The notes below the pieces were generated by a model that made no database searches, was not told where the DNA came from, and saw nothing but the letters and a program-made list of their open reading frames with translations. A program made the translations under genes and the position numbers. Of a stretch of DNA of 47,646 bases, positions 24,529 through 32,835 are shown in pieces (positions within the stretch are counted from its first letter, which is position 1; every line of letters starts with the position of its first letter). Origin of the DNA: Archaeoglobaceae archaeon. GTDB lineage: Archaea; Halobacteriota; Archaeoglobi; Archaeoglobales; Archaeoglobaceae. The stretch is from NCBI GenBank assembly GCA_027064525.1, contig JAMOPJ010000021.1, positions 1 through 47,646 on the forward strand, in the 5' to 3' direction.

Positions 24529-25764
24529 ATGAAGAAGGTTCTGCTCATCGTTATAGACGGCGTTTCTGATAGGGGTTCGAAAACTCCTTTAGGCTGTGCT
24601 AATAAACCAAATTTGAATAAAATCGCTGAGATGGGAATAAATGGAATCATGGATCCCATTGCTCCGGGAATAAGACCGGGAAGCGATACTGGGCATCTCG
24701 CACTGCTCGGCTACGATCCCTACAAGTATTACACTGGAAGAGGTCCGATAGAAGCAGCTGGAGCAGGAATAGAGGTTAAGCCGGGAGATATAGCATTCAG
24801 AGTAAACTTCGGAACAGTTGAAGGGAAAGGATCTGTTTTTGATAAGGTCGTCGTTGATAGGAGAGCTGGAAGGATTAGCGAGACAGACGAGCTGGTTAAG
24901 GCTATAAATGAAGGAATAAATCTGAGTGAGTTTGGGGTTGAGTTCATCTTCAGAAGAGGTAGCGGACACAGAGGAGCTTTGGTTTTGAGAGGAGAAGGTC
25001 TTTCGGATAAGATCACCGATACAGATCCCAAGAAGATCGGCGAGAAAGTAAAAAGGTGCAAACCACTTGTAGATGATGAGAATGCAAAGAGAACGGCTGA
25101 GATAGTGAATTACTTCATGGAAAAGGCTCATGAGATTTTGGATAGACATCCCCTGAACGAGGAGAGAGCTAAGAAAGGCTTACTTAAGGCTAACGTTCTA
25201 TTGCTTAGGGGAGTTGGGGTTGTTCCTCACATACCTCCGTTTGAAGAAAAGTATGGGATGAAACTTGCTGTAATTGCTGGAACAACGCTCATCAAGGGGA
25301 TAGGCAAGATTTTAAAAGGCGATGTAATCGAAGTTGAAGGTGCCACTGGCAACAAATTTACAAACATAAAGGGTAAGGTTGAAGCTACTTTAAAAGCTCT
25401 GGAAACTCATGACTTCGTTCTGCTGCACTTTAAAGCCACCGACGAGCTTGGACATGATGGAGACTTTGAAGGAAAGAAAGAATTTATAGAAAAACTTGAT
25501 AAACATTTGGAACCACTATTGAATTTAGATTTCTCCAACGTATGCTTGATCCTAACAGCGGATCACTCAACTCCGGTTACTGCAAAAGAGCATACGGGAG
25601 ATCCTGTGCCTATAGCGATAGTGCACGAGGGTGTAAGAGTGGATGACGTGAAGGAATTCTCCGAACTCTCTGCCTACAAGGGAGGGCTGTGCAGGATAAG
25701 AGGTCTGGATCTGATGAATATCGTAATGGATTTAATTGATAAGGCAGAGAAGTTTGGGGCATAG
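24529..25764 (+). CDS. apgM: 2,3-bisphosphoglycerate-independent phosphoglycerate mutase, archaeal type
   Basis: Interconverts 3- and 2-phosphoglycerate in glycolysis and gluconeogenesis. This is an alkaline-phosphatase-superfamily enzyme: metal-binding VIDGVSDRG at 8-16, GSDTGHLALLGYDP at about 50-64 with the phosphoryl-accepting region, and ADHSTPVTAKEHTGDPVP near 345-362. Length (411) is typical. A GGAGG ribosome site precedes the ATG. The following bactofilin-like gene begins 2 bp after its stop, so they share a transcript. Confidence 0.93.
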   Translation: MKKVLLIVIDGVSDRGSKTPLGCANKPNLNKIAEMGINGIMDPIAPGIRPGSDTGHLALLGYDPYKYYTGRGPIEAAGAGIEVKPGDIAFRVNFGTVEGKGSVFDKVVVDRRAGRISETDELVKAINEGINLSEFGVEFIFRRGSGHRGALVLRGEGLSDKITDTDPKKIGEKVKRCKPLVDDENAKRTAEIVNYFMEKAHEILDRHPLNEERAKKGLLKANVLLLRGVGVVPHIPPFEEKYGMKLAVIAGTTLIKGIGKILKGDVIEVEGATGNKFTNIKGKVEATLKALETHDFVLLHFKATDELGHDGDFEGKKEFIEKLDKHLEPLLNLDFSNVCLILTADHSTPVTAKEHTGDPVPIAIVHEGVRVDDVKEFSELSAYKGGLCRIRGLDLMNIVMDLIDKAEKFGA

Positions 25765-25766
25765 CC

Positions 25767-26627
25767 ATGCTTGAGAGGTTGGTCATACCTCCGAACACCA
25801 AGTTTGAGGAGAGGAATCTGGTAATTGAAGGAGATGCGTTGATAGGCGCCAATAGCGAGATAGGCTACGGGATAATAGCGAGGAAAGTCATAGTCGGAGA
25901 GAAGACGACTATAAACGGCGATGTTTTTGGGAGGGAGGAGGTTAGGCTTGGGGCATGGTGCAGCGTGAAGGGAAATGTGATAAGCAAGGGTGATGCTTAT
26001 ATAGGAGAATTCGCTTCGATAGAGGGAAGGCTGACGGTCTTCGGCGATTTGGAGATCGGTAGAAACGTCAGAATAAAGAAAGGGTTTGAGGCGAAGGGGC
26101 TCATAACGATTCAGGATCCGATGCCAGTAATAATGTTCATATTCCTCTACCTGCTCGAACTTCTCAGGCTCGGAAGACTCGAGGAGGCGGAGAAGTTATT
26201 CGAAGCTGAGGAGTTCGTTTCTCCACTCGAAGTTCCGGAGAATTCTGTGATGAACATCGATGTAATAAAAACGGACAGGGATGTCGTGATAACCCAAAGC
26301 AGAGTTTTGGGAAACATAAAGGCGAGGAACGCCAGAGTTGAGCGAGGAGAGCTCTACGGAAGCTTGAAGGGGAACATCTTGATCATCGATTCGAGCAGAG
26401 TTCATGGGACTGTAAAGGGGAGGGAGGTTTATCTCGTAAACGGTAGCGTCGTTCTCGGACACATAAAGGCGGATAAGGTCTTCATGGAGGAGAGGTGTGT
26501 CGTGGAAGGATCGATAATCGGCAGGAGTGGAGTTTGGATCAAACCGAGCGTTGAAGTCCCAGAGTTTGAGGAAGAGATCGAAGAAGAGGTCGAGAAATCT
26601 GAAGAGATAGGGGAGGTTTTGAGGTAG
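25767..26627 (+). CDS. Bactofilin-like/hexapeptide-type beta-solenoid protein
   Basis: A 286-residue protein built of short beta repeats in two blocks. Residues 1-115 and 155-265 show the spaced I/V-x-G-x-V/I pattern of bactofilins and left-handed or similar solenoids (LEIGRNVRIKKGFEAKG; VVLGHIKADKVFMEE). A hydrophobic helical segment of about 30 residues lies between them (PMPVIMFIFLYLLELLRL), and an acidic tail ends the protein. Bactofilins polymerise into cytoskeletal filaments, often membrane-bound, so a membrane-linked scaffold is plausible; an acyltransferase seems unlikely because no catalytic His motif is evident. It is co-transcribed with apgM. Confidence 0.65.
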   Translation: MLERLVIPPNTKFEERNLVIEGDALIGANSEIGYGIIARKVIVGEKTTINGDVFGREEVRLGAWCSVKGNVISKGDAYIGEFASIEGRLTVFGDLEIGRNVRIKKGFEAKGLITIQDPMPVIMFIFLYLLELLRLGRLEEAEKLFEAEEFVSPLEVPENSVMNIDVIKTDRDVVITQSRVLGNIKARNARVERGELYGSLKGNILIIDSSRVHGTVKGREVYLVNGSVVLGHIKADKVFMEERCVVEGSIIGRSGVWIKPSVEVPEFEEEIEEEVEKSEEIGEVLR

Positions 26628-26636
26628 CACGGGCAA

Positions 26637-28262
26637 TCAAATTGTGAAGAAATCCTTAACTTTATCGAAATTATCTCCCAAAACTTTACTGAGATCTTCC
26701 AAGCTTCTGTATGGACGATTTGCCACTATCTTTCCAGCCGTAACTTTGCCTATGCCGGGTATCGCTTCGAGCTGGTATAGCTTTGCCGTATTCGGATTTA
26801 AGATCGGAACCGCCGTTATGGATCTCCTTCCGTAGTCCACGACTCTCGCATCTAAAAAAGTGTTTCTCTCGAACTCTCCAACGACTCCAACGAGCAGAGG
26901 ATATGTGGCGAGTTGTCTTGCAAACGTTATTTTGCCCTTTCTTACCTCACACCTCAGATCCGTCAGCTTCCTTCCTACGGGAACGATTCTCTTCAGCATG
27001 ACATTGTCAACGTTCTTCCTAACATTCTCCTTGAAAATTCTGAAGAATCGTTTGTGTTTGTTCACGTTTTTGTATCCTATTTTCTCCATCGGCGTTCCCC
27101 TGAAAACCTTAACTTGTCTTATGTTTATCCTCCGAACGAGCAAATTCCGTTCGAGCAAATTCTCCAAAAACTCATAGTTCTTCTCAAAAGTCTCCTTCGT
27201 CTCTCCAATCAGTCCAATTACGAAGTTTATCCCCGGCAAGAAGTATGGAAGTCCGCTGTAGCCCACGGATCTCCCATAGCGGTTTATGAGCTCTATCGCG
27301 AACAATACCTCATCGGGCGTTGCACAAAGGCTGTTCATCCTAACAACTTTCTCGTCAGCGCTCTCCAATCCCATTGCACCTATGTTTCCGGGTGTTTGAT
27401 ACGTTACGATCGTTTTAATTATCTCCTTCGATTCTTCTGGATGCTCCGCTATCGTCTTAGGATTTACGTTATCCAAGTGTAGTGTTCTTATGCGGGGGCA
27501 TCTCCGCCATATCTCTCTGTGGAAGTTCTTCATGAACTCTGGATTCGGTCTTGGAACATCATAGCTGAAGTCGGCCATGTATGTGAAGAAGTCTGTTTGA
27601 TTTCCCAGTCTGAAATATCTGACTCCTTGCTCGTAGAGGGCTTGGATTTCATCGAGCACGGCTTTTGGCTCTCTCATCGAAGGTTCGCCGTGAATTCTCT
27701 CTATGCAGAACGAGCATCTCCGCCAATAACATCCTCTATAAGTCTCTATTTCGCAGATCAAGTATGGAAAATCGGAGTGTTGCCTAACGACTTCCGCTCC
27801 CAAGATTGCGAAGCGATTCACGAAATTTCTACCCTTCTCTTTTAGCCTATCAAGCCTGTCCTTCCTTCCTGTAAATTCGCAGAGGAATTTGAAGAGTTCC
27901 CTTTCGAACGGGAAGTCGATTGCATTTATCATTTCTTTCTCCTTCTCTTCGAGCTCTAAGGTTATAGGGCCAACTACGACCTTTCGATAAGGCAAGCTCT
28001 TGAGCTCTTCCAATGAGAGAGGAACTCCTCCCAAATACTTCCCCGGAACGGCGATGCCAGCGATGACTATCACGAGATCGAAGCTCTCAAGTTCTTGCTG
28101 AATGTTCGGATTTCCCCTGAACTCATCGATCGTGACGTATTTCGCCTTCACGCCCAAATCCTTCAGCATTCCGTAAACGTAACGCGGATACGGAGCTATG
28201 TAGGGGGGAACCCCCAAGCAAGATGGTTCGTCGACGTAGCCGTCGAGGATACAGACTTTCAT
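26637..28262 (-). CDS. COG1031-type radical SAM protein with C-terminal helix-hairpin-helix
   Basis: A 541-residue archaeal radical SAM protein of unknown substrate. An N-terminal cobalamin-binding-like region (1-150) precedes the cluster motif near 174-182, which reads GCYWRRCSFC, that is Cx4Cx2C rather than the usual Cx3Cx2C. Downstream motifs such as LGLI and GLPYFLPGINFVIGLIGE fit the SAM barrel. The last 45 residues form a helix-hairpin-helix (LEAIPGIGKVTAGKIVANRP), suggesting nucleic acid binding and RNA modification as one possible role. The gene converges on the bactofilin-like gene and stands apart from other genes. Confidence 0.82.
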   Translation of the reverse strand: MKVCILDGYVDEPSCLGVPPYIAPYPRYVYGMLKDLGVKAKYVTIDEFRGNPNIQQELESFDLVIVIAGIAVPGKYLGGVPLSLEELKSLPYRKVVVGPITLELEEKEKEMINAIDFPFERELFKFLCEFTGRKDRLDRLKEKGRNFVNRFAILGAEVVRQHSDFPYLICEIETYRGCYWRRCSFCIERIHGEPSMREPKAVLDEIQALYEQGVRYFRLGNQTDFFTYMADFSYDVPRPNPEFMKNFHREIWRRCPRIRTLHLDNVNPKTIAEHPEESKEIIKTIVTYQTPGNIGAMGLESADEKVVRMNSLCATPDEVLFAIELINRYGRSVGYSGLPYFLPGINFVIGLIGETKETFEKNYEFLENLLERNLLVRRINIRQVKVFRGTPMEKIGYKNVNKHKRFFRIFKENVRKNVDNVMLKRIVPVGRKLTDLRCEVRKGKITFARQLATYPLLVGVVGEFERNTFLDARVVDYGRRSITAVPILNPNTAKLYQLEAIPGIGKVTAGKIVANRPYRSLEDLSKVLGDNFDKVKDFFTI

Positions 28263-28286
28263 CTCTCAAGACTTTCACGTTTTTGT

Positions 28287-30578
28287 CTAAATCTGTAACC
28301 GTCTATAGCTTATCACCTTGACGTAGTCGTTGAGGAGGAACCAAGCCAAGCAGTAAAGCCAAACCAAAACCGCCCACTTAAATCCTATCGGAGCCATGAA
28401 GATTCCGAAGATCGCTAAGATCGTTGCGATCACTTTCGTGGCTATAGCACTCCAGAACAGTAGTTTTCCCGGTCTTACGCTCCAGAAGAAACCTTTCGTC
28501 CTCGTTACGAATATCGTCAAATGGCCGGCTACTGCAAGCTTCAAGAACATCAAAGTCTTAAGAGTTTCGTGAGCCAGACCGATCTTTACGGCTAAGAAGT
28601 AAAGGATGAAGCTCGATATTACTCCCGCAATGCCGAGGATCGTGGATATGAGGAGTAACGACTCTAAATTCCACTTCTCTGGTTTTTTGGAGTAAACGAC
28701 GTTGTCGAAAGCTATGGACAGTATGGGGATGTCGTTGAGCAGTGCGAGCAGTATGATCATAGTCGCGGTGACGGGATAAAAGTTGAAGACTATTATCGAT
28801 AGAGCTATGAAGAAGAGAACCCTTATCGTCTCTGCTATTCTGTAGATCGCGTAGCTCTGCATCCTCTGAAATATCCTCCTGCTCTCCTCTATAGCATCGA
28901 CGATGACCGAAATCCCCGGCTTCGTCAGGACGATGTCCGCTGATGATTTCGCCGCATCGGTCGCATTATGCACGGCAATTCCAACGTCTGCTTTCTTCAA
29001 CGCTGGAGCGTCGTTAACACCATCACCGGTCATGGCAACTATGTGCCCATGCTTCTGGAGAGCATCGACTATAGTATATTTGTGCTCTGGAAAAACCTCT
29101 GCGAATCCGTTTGCCTCCTCAACTATTCTTGCAAGTTCTGGATACTTGTGCTTCATCAGATCTTTGGCGACGATTATGTGAGCTCCAAGTCCGAGCATTT
29201 TCGCGATCTCCTTCGCTATTGCAAGATTGTCGCCGGTAACCATCTTTACTTCAACACCCATCTCTTTGGCTTTTCTTATGGTCTCCGCAGAGTCCTTCCT
29301 TGGAGGATCGAAGAGCGGGATTATTCCTACGACCTTCCAACCATCGCCGAAATCAACTGCAACGGCGATAGCTCTGTAACCTCTCTTGGCCAGATCTTCT
29401 ACGAACTTCGAGAGATCGAATTTAGACATCTCTGAAATAACCTGCGGTGCTCCCTTGGCAACCCTTAAAATCTTGCGGTTCATCTCAGCAACGACTTCTA
29501 CCCTCTTTTTAACCGGATCCCAAGGGTCGAACTTTATAATCTTACATTCGGGCTTTTTTGCTCGGCTGAGAATCGCGTCGTCTATCGGATTTCCTCCTTC
29601 TGAAGCCAACGCCGCAAATGCGAAGACTTCCTCTTCGCTGAAGCCAAATGTGATTGGCTTTCCGGCCTTTAGCCTGTTCTCAGTCAAAGTGCCTGTCTTA
29701 TCTGAGCATAGAACGTCAACTCCGGCCATCTCCTCTATAGCGACGAGCCTTCTGACTATCGCCTCTTTCCTTGCGAGGTTCAGAGCTCCGACTGCCATGG
29801 TTATGGACATCACAGCCGGCAACGCAGCTGGAATCGCGGCAACCATCAGAACGAGCGAAAATCTAAGGATTTCGATCAGACTCTCTTTCCTTTGAATAGC
29901 AATGAGGACGACGAGGAATATGACTGCGGTTGCAAGAATTATTAGGTAGTCACCGATTTTGATCACGACTTTCTGGAATCTACTTCTAACCTCTATATCT
30001 TCAACTAATTTGGCTGTCTTTCCGAAGAACGTTTTATCGCCTGTCGCTTTAACGATGCCAATCACGTCTCCTCTCTTACATATCGATCCGGAGTATATCG
30101 TGTCTCCTCTTCCCTTATCCACGGGTAGGGATTCTCCAGTCAAAGCGGATTCGTCGAACTCTCCTTCTCCTTCGATTATCTCGATGTCCGCCGGAACTAT
30201 ATCTCCTATCCTAACTCTGACCACATCACCCGGAACCAATAGCCTTGCCGGAATCTCCTTCCAAACTCCATCTCTGAGAACTGTAGCCTTCAATGCTAAA
30301 CGTTTCTTCAACGCCTCTATAGCACTTTCAGCTCGATGTTCCTGCCAGAATCCAACGACACCGTTCACGATTAAGAGGACGAGAATTATGTAGAAGTCAG
30401 ACCAGTGATGAACCAAAGCGGAGAGAATTAATGCGATCTCGATCATCCAAGGGATCGGTCCCCAAAAGTATGAGAGGAATTTAAGAATGGGATGGATTTT
30501 CTTTTCCGGTATCTCGTTGAACCCGAACTGCTCAAGTCTACGTTTAGCTTCTATCTCGCTCAAACCACTTATCTCCAT
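28287..30578 (-). CDS. P-type plasma-membrane proton ATPase (P3A)
   Basis: A pump of about 763 residues resembling plant and fungal H+-ATPases and a methanogen homologue. Features in order: cation-transporter N-domain, actuator motif LTGESLPVDKG, phosphorylation site DKTGTLTENRL near residue 292, hinge TGDGVNDAPALKKADVGIAV and, in helix 6, LLNDIPILSIAFDNV with the Asp that carries the proton in P3A pumps. No heavy-metal-binding N-terminus is present. The ATG at 30578 (six codons inside the first in-frame ATG at 30596) lies 26 bp from the palindromic TTTAAA box shared with the divergent deacetylase gene. Confidence 0.87.
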   Translation of the reverse strand: MEISGLSEIEAKRRLEQFGFNEIPEKKIHPILKFLSYFWGPIPWMIEIALILSALVHHWSDFYIILVLLIVNGVVGFWQEHRAESAIEALKKRLALKATVLRDGVWKEIPARLLVPGDVVRVRIGDIVPADIEIIEGEGEFDESALTGESLPVDKGRGDTIYSGSICKRGDVIGIVKATGDKTFFGKTAKLVEDIEVRSRFQKVVIKIGDYLIILATAVIFLVVLIAIQRKESLIEILRFSLVLMVAAIPAALPAVMSITMAVGALNLARKEAIVRRLVAIEEMAGVDVLCSDKTGTLTENRLKAGKPITFGFSEEEVFAFAALASEGGNPIDDAILSRAKKPECKIIKFDPWDPVKKRVEVVAEMNRKILRVAKGAPQVISEMSKFDLSKFVEDLAKRGYRAIAVAVDFGDGWKVVGIIPLFDPPRKDSAETIRKAKEMGVEVKMVTGDNLAIAKEIAKMLGLGAHIIVAKDLMKHKYPELARIVEEANGFAEVFPEHKYTIVDALQKHGHIVAMTGDGVNDAPALKKADVGIAVHNATDAAKSSADIVLTKPGISVIVDAIEESRRIFQRMQSYAIYRIAETIRVLFFIALSIIVFNFYPVTATMIILLALLNDIPILSIAFDNVVYSKKPEKWNLESLLLISTILGIAGVISSFILYFLAVKIGLAHETLKTLMFLKLAVAGHLTIFVTRTKGFFWSVRPGKLLFWSAIATKVIATILAIFGIFMAPIGFKWAVLVWLYCLAWFLLNDYVKVISYRRLQI

Positions 30579-30600
30579 TTTAAAGAGTTTGTCCATAACC

Positions 30601-30609
30601 TTTTAAATA
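30601..30609. promoter_or_regulatory. Palindromic TATA box serving both divergent genes
   Basis: TTTTAAATA is centred on the self-complementary TTTAAA at 30602-30607. The ATG of the deacetylase-like gene (30629) lies about 25 bp to the right and the ATG of the proton ATPase (30578) about 26 bp to the left. Both distances match the archaeal TATA-to-start spacing of leaderless mRNAs, so one box may drive both directions. The TFB-recognition sequence that would set direction is not distinct on either side. Confidence 0.5.
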
Positions 30610-30628
30610 CGTTGTGAGACCTCCTCTC

Positions 30629-31711
30629 ATGGTTACGGGAATAGTCTATCATCCTAAATATCTCGAACACGAACAAACTCCGACTCATCCCGAAAGGAGA
30701 GAAAGGTTGGCCTATACAATGGATCAATTGATGGAGGAGGGTATATTCGACAACCCCAACATCAAGCTTATCGAGCCAGAACCTGCGAGCTTGGATGACG
30801 TTTTGGCGGTTCACACGAAGGATTATATAGAATATCTACAACGATACAGCAAGATAGGGGGAGTTATAGACTGGGACACGAACATACCTATTGGAGTCTT
30901 CGAGAGAGCGCTGCTTGCAGCCGGTGGAGCCATAAAGGCCGCTAAATCTGTTATCGAAAGAGAGGTTAGCAACGCCTTTGCGATGGTTCGCCCTCCGGGG
31001 CATCATGCGAAGCCATACATCGGTGCCGGTTTTTGCTACCTAAACAACATGGCGATAATGGTGAAATGGCTACTAAAGCGAGGATTCAAGAGGATTTTGA
31101 TCTTGGACTGGGATGCTCATCACGGAGATGGAACTCAGGAGATATTCTACGATGATGACAGGGTTCTCTTCATATCCTTGCACCAGATGCCGCTATATCC
31201 CGGAACCGGATACCCAGATGAAGTTGGGGAGGGAAGGGGAGAGGGATACACGATAAACGTTCCACTTCCCCCGGGAACGGGTGATGAGGAGTATCTGATG
31301 GTATTCGATGAGATTATAGAGCCTGTAGCGAGAGAGTTTCAGCCCGATTTTATGGCGATCTCAGCCGGACAGGATAACCACTTCACCGATCCTATCACGG
31401 GCTTGGCTTTAACAGCGAGAGGCTATGCGGAGATGATGAAAAGGGCAGTTGAGCTTTCGAAAGAGCTTTGCGAGGGAAGGCTCGTTGCCGTTTTGGAGGG
31501 AGGCTACAGTGTCGAAGCTGCGTTGCCATACACTAACCTCGGCATAATAGCTGCCATGGCCGGCTTGGATCTGAGCTACATAAGAGAACCGAAGACATAC
31601 TTAGCCGAACTCAGGTGGAGAAGGATGAACGTTCGAGATAAGGTTATAAAAAATATAGAGATGGTCAAAAGAATTCACTCCAAGTATTGGGATTGTTTCA
31701 GAAATATCTGA
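30629..31711 (+). CDS. Histone-deacetylase-family amidohydrolase (AcuC/HDAC-like)
   Basis: A zinc hydrolase of the arginase/deacetylase fold, about 360 residues. The catalytic features are present: tandem histidines in RPPGHHAKP, zinc ligands Asp and His in LDWDAHHGDGTQ, Asp in SAGQDNHFTDP and the tyrosine-bearing GGY motif in VLEGGYSVEA. Substrates could be acetylated proteins such as Alba or archaeal histones, acetylpolyamines or acetyl-CoA synthetase; sequence alone does not decide. The ATG at 30629 is favoured over a GTG at 30614 by TATA spacing. The last codons form one arm of an inverted repeat that extends downstream. Confidence 0.87.
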   Translation: MVTGIVYHPKYLEHEQTPTHPERRERLAYTMDQLMEEGIFDNPNIKLIEPEPASLDDVLAVHTKDYIEYLQRYSKIGGVIDWDTNIPIGVFERALLAAGGAIKAAKSVIEREVSNAFAMVRPPGHHAKPYIGAGFCYLNNMAIMVKWLLKRGFKRILILDWDAHHGDGTQEIFYDDDRVLFISLHQMPLYPGTGYPDEVGEGRGEGYTINVPLPPGTGDEEYLMVFDEIIEPVAREFQPDFMAISAGQDNHFTDPITGLALTARGYAEMMKRAVELSKELCEGRLVAVLEGGYSVEAALPYTNLGIIAAMAGLDLSYIREPKTYLAELRWRRMNVRDKVIKNIEMVKRIHSKYWDCFRNI

Positions 31712-31768
31712 CATTCTCCCCGCACTAAAGTGTGAGTGGGGAGGCTAGCAGTCCTCTGAAACAATCCC
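31689..31768. repeat. Nested inverted repeats after the deacetylase gene, possible IS200/IS605-type end
   Basis: The outer arms GGGATTGTTTCAGA (31689-31702, inside the deacetylase 3' end) and TCTGAAACAATCCC (31755-31768) are perfect 14-bp inverse copies. Inside lies a second hairpin with CTCCCC (31716-31721) and GGGGAG (31738-31743), around the short core CACTAAAGTG. The inner hairpin resembles subterminal hairpins of IS200/IS605 elements; no transposase or TnpB gene is nearby. A transcript terminator or a structured small RNA is an alternative. From 31769 to 31936 the DNA is AT-rich with no feature I can name. Confidence 0.4.
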
Positions 31769-31936
31769 CGCTCCGAAAAACGAAGCATTCTTAGCGAAAT
31801 TTTGTAAAATTTGACAATATCAAATGGTTACAGGGTATTTTCCATATAAATTATAATTTGATTTCTAATATTAAAAATATTTTTGATCATTGTATAATCA
31901 GAAAAGAGATATTATTGTTCAGCTCGGGAATTTATA

Positions 31937-32217
31937 ATGAGTAGATTTCTAATTTTGGTTGTGATTCTTCTGGTTGGATGCGTATCAACGCTAAATGAGA
32001 AGCAGATTTTGGAATTAGCTGAAGAAAATTTGAAGGATCGAAAGACGATAGAACGGCAACTCTCGTAGCTCACAGGGACGGATGGGAGATCCTTCAAGTT
32101 GTATATTTTGATCTAGATAGTAGAAATCTGACCGTTCACGATATCCGCTGGGAGAAGCTTAGGAACTACAGCATTCCGCCAAGCGTTAATAAGGTGTCAG
32201 CGAGAACTTTAACGTAG
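31937..32217 (+). pseudogene. Lipoprotein gene, frameshifted
   Basis: The ATG at 31937 starts MSRFLILVVILLVGCVST, a signal peptide with lipobox LVGC, which predicts a lipid-anchored surface protein. The frame stops after 43 codons at CTCTCGTAG. In another frame the DNA continues with DDRTATLVAHRDGWEILQV and further coding-like sequence, ending at TAG 32215-32217. The total of 281 bp is one base short of whole codons, so a single deletion near 32038-32048 explains the break. I do not recognise the family. Real decay or sequencing error; the neighbourhood favours decay. Confidence 0.55.
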
Positions 32218-32260
32218 ATCATGTCGATGTGCTTATTGATGATGTTAGTGGTGATGTTGG

Positions 32261-32320
32261 GTGGTGATATAGCACTGTTGATGAAATTATTTAAATCATA
32301 CACAATGTGAAGTCACGACC
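32261..32320 (+). repeat. 60-bp dispersed repeat, copy A
   Basis: Begins GTGGTGATATAGCACTGTTG, contains TTATTTAAATCATACACAAT and ends GTGAAGTCACGACC. Over the last 33 bp it matches copy C (46048-46107, minus) at about 30 positions and copy B (45891-45951) at about 27. Each copy has a TATTTAAAT core and an imperfect palindrome near GTGRMGTCAC. It directly precedes a gene with a missing N-terminus, so insertion may have cut that gene. Confidence 0.65.
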
Positions 32321-32347
32321 AGATGTTGTAGGAATGCAAGTATCTTT

Positions 32348-32770
32348 TTGATACATGGTAACAGAATTCTGCACTATTCTATTAGGCCGAAAATTGAGCA
32401 TCCTCCGCTCATATGCACGCCGATACCTCCTGAAGGTTATATCAGAGTGTTTGTGATGACGTTCAACGAGAGAAATGCAAGCAAACTTTACGAGCTGTTT
32501 TCAGAAAAGGTTAGGAGAAATCATACGCTGAACGAGCTTAAGCATGCTTTGGAATTTGCAGATAAGCGTGGAATTAAAATAAATGTCTCGAAAATTCAAG
32601 GAACTACAGCGTATCTTATTATAGCGTTTGACAACAAAACGATAACCAAAACTTTGACCATTCCAGTCGTTTACAGGAGCAAAGTAGTCAGAGAGGACTC
32701 TGTGGTTATGATGCGATACATTGGCTATATCGATGATTGGATTGTTGATAGAATTATATCCTTAACATAA
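32348..32770 (+). pseudogene. Probable N-terminally truncated gene of unknown function
   Basis: The frame codes about 140 residues with protein-like content (FNERNASKLYELFSEKVRRN; LKHALEFADKRGIKINVSKI; TKTLTIPVVYRSKVV), but no convincing start: only a TTG at 32348 precedes the conserved part, and no ribosome site or TATA spacing supports it. The sequence looks like the C-terminal domain of a larger secreted or lipoprotein. Copy A of the 60-bp repeat ends 28 bp upstream, and the frame is closed by a stop inside the repeat. It could still be an intact short gene. Confidence 0.45.
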
Positions 32771-32835
32771 TTCAAATTTTTAGTATAAATATTTATAGAG
32801 GTTAAATTTATCAAGTATTAGATCAAATGTAAGTT

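Noticed and set aside
27519-27845. Plus-strand frame opposite the radical SAM gene
   Set aside because: It covers the cluster motif region of a recognisable gene and shows no independent family signal.
31712-31936. TnpB or transposase gene next to the IS-like hairpin
   Set aside because: No coding remnant of a transposase or TnpB is seen on either strand in this AT-rich stretch.
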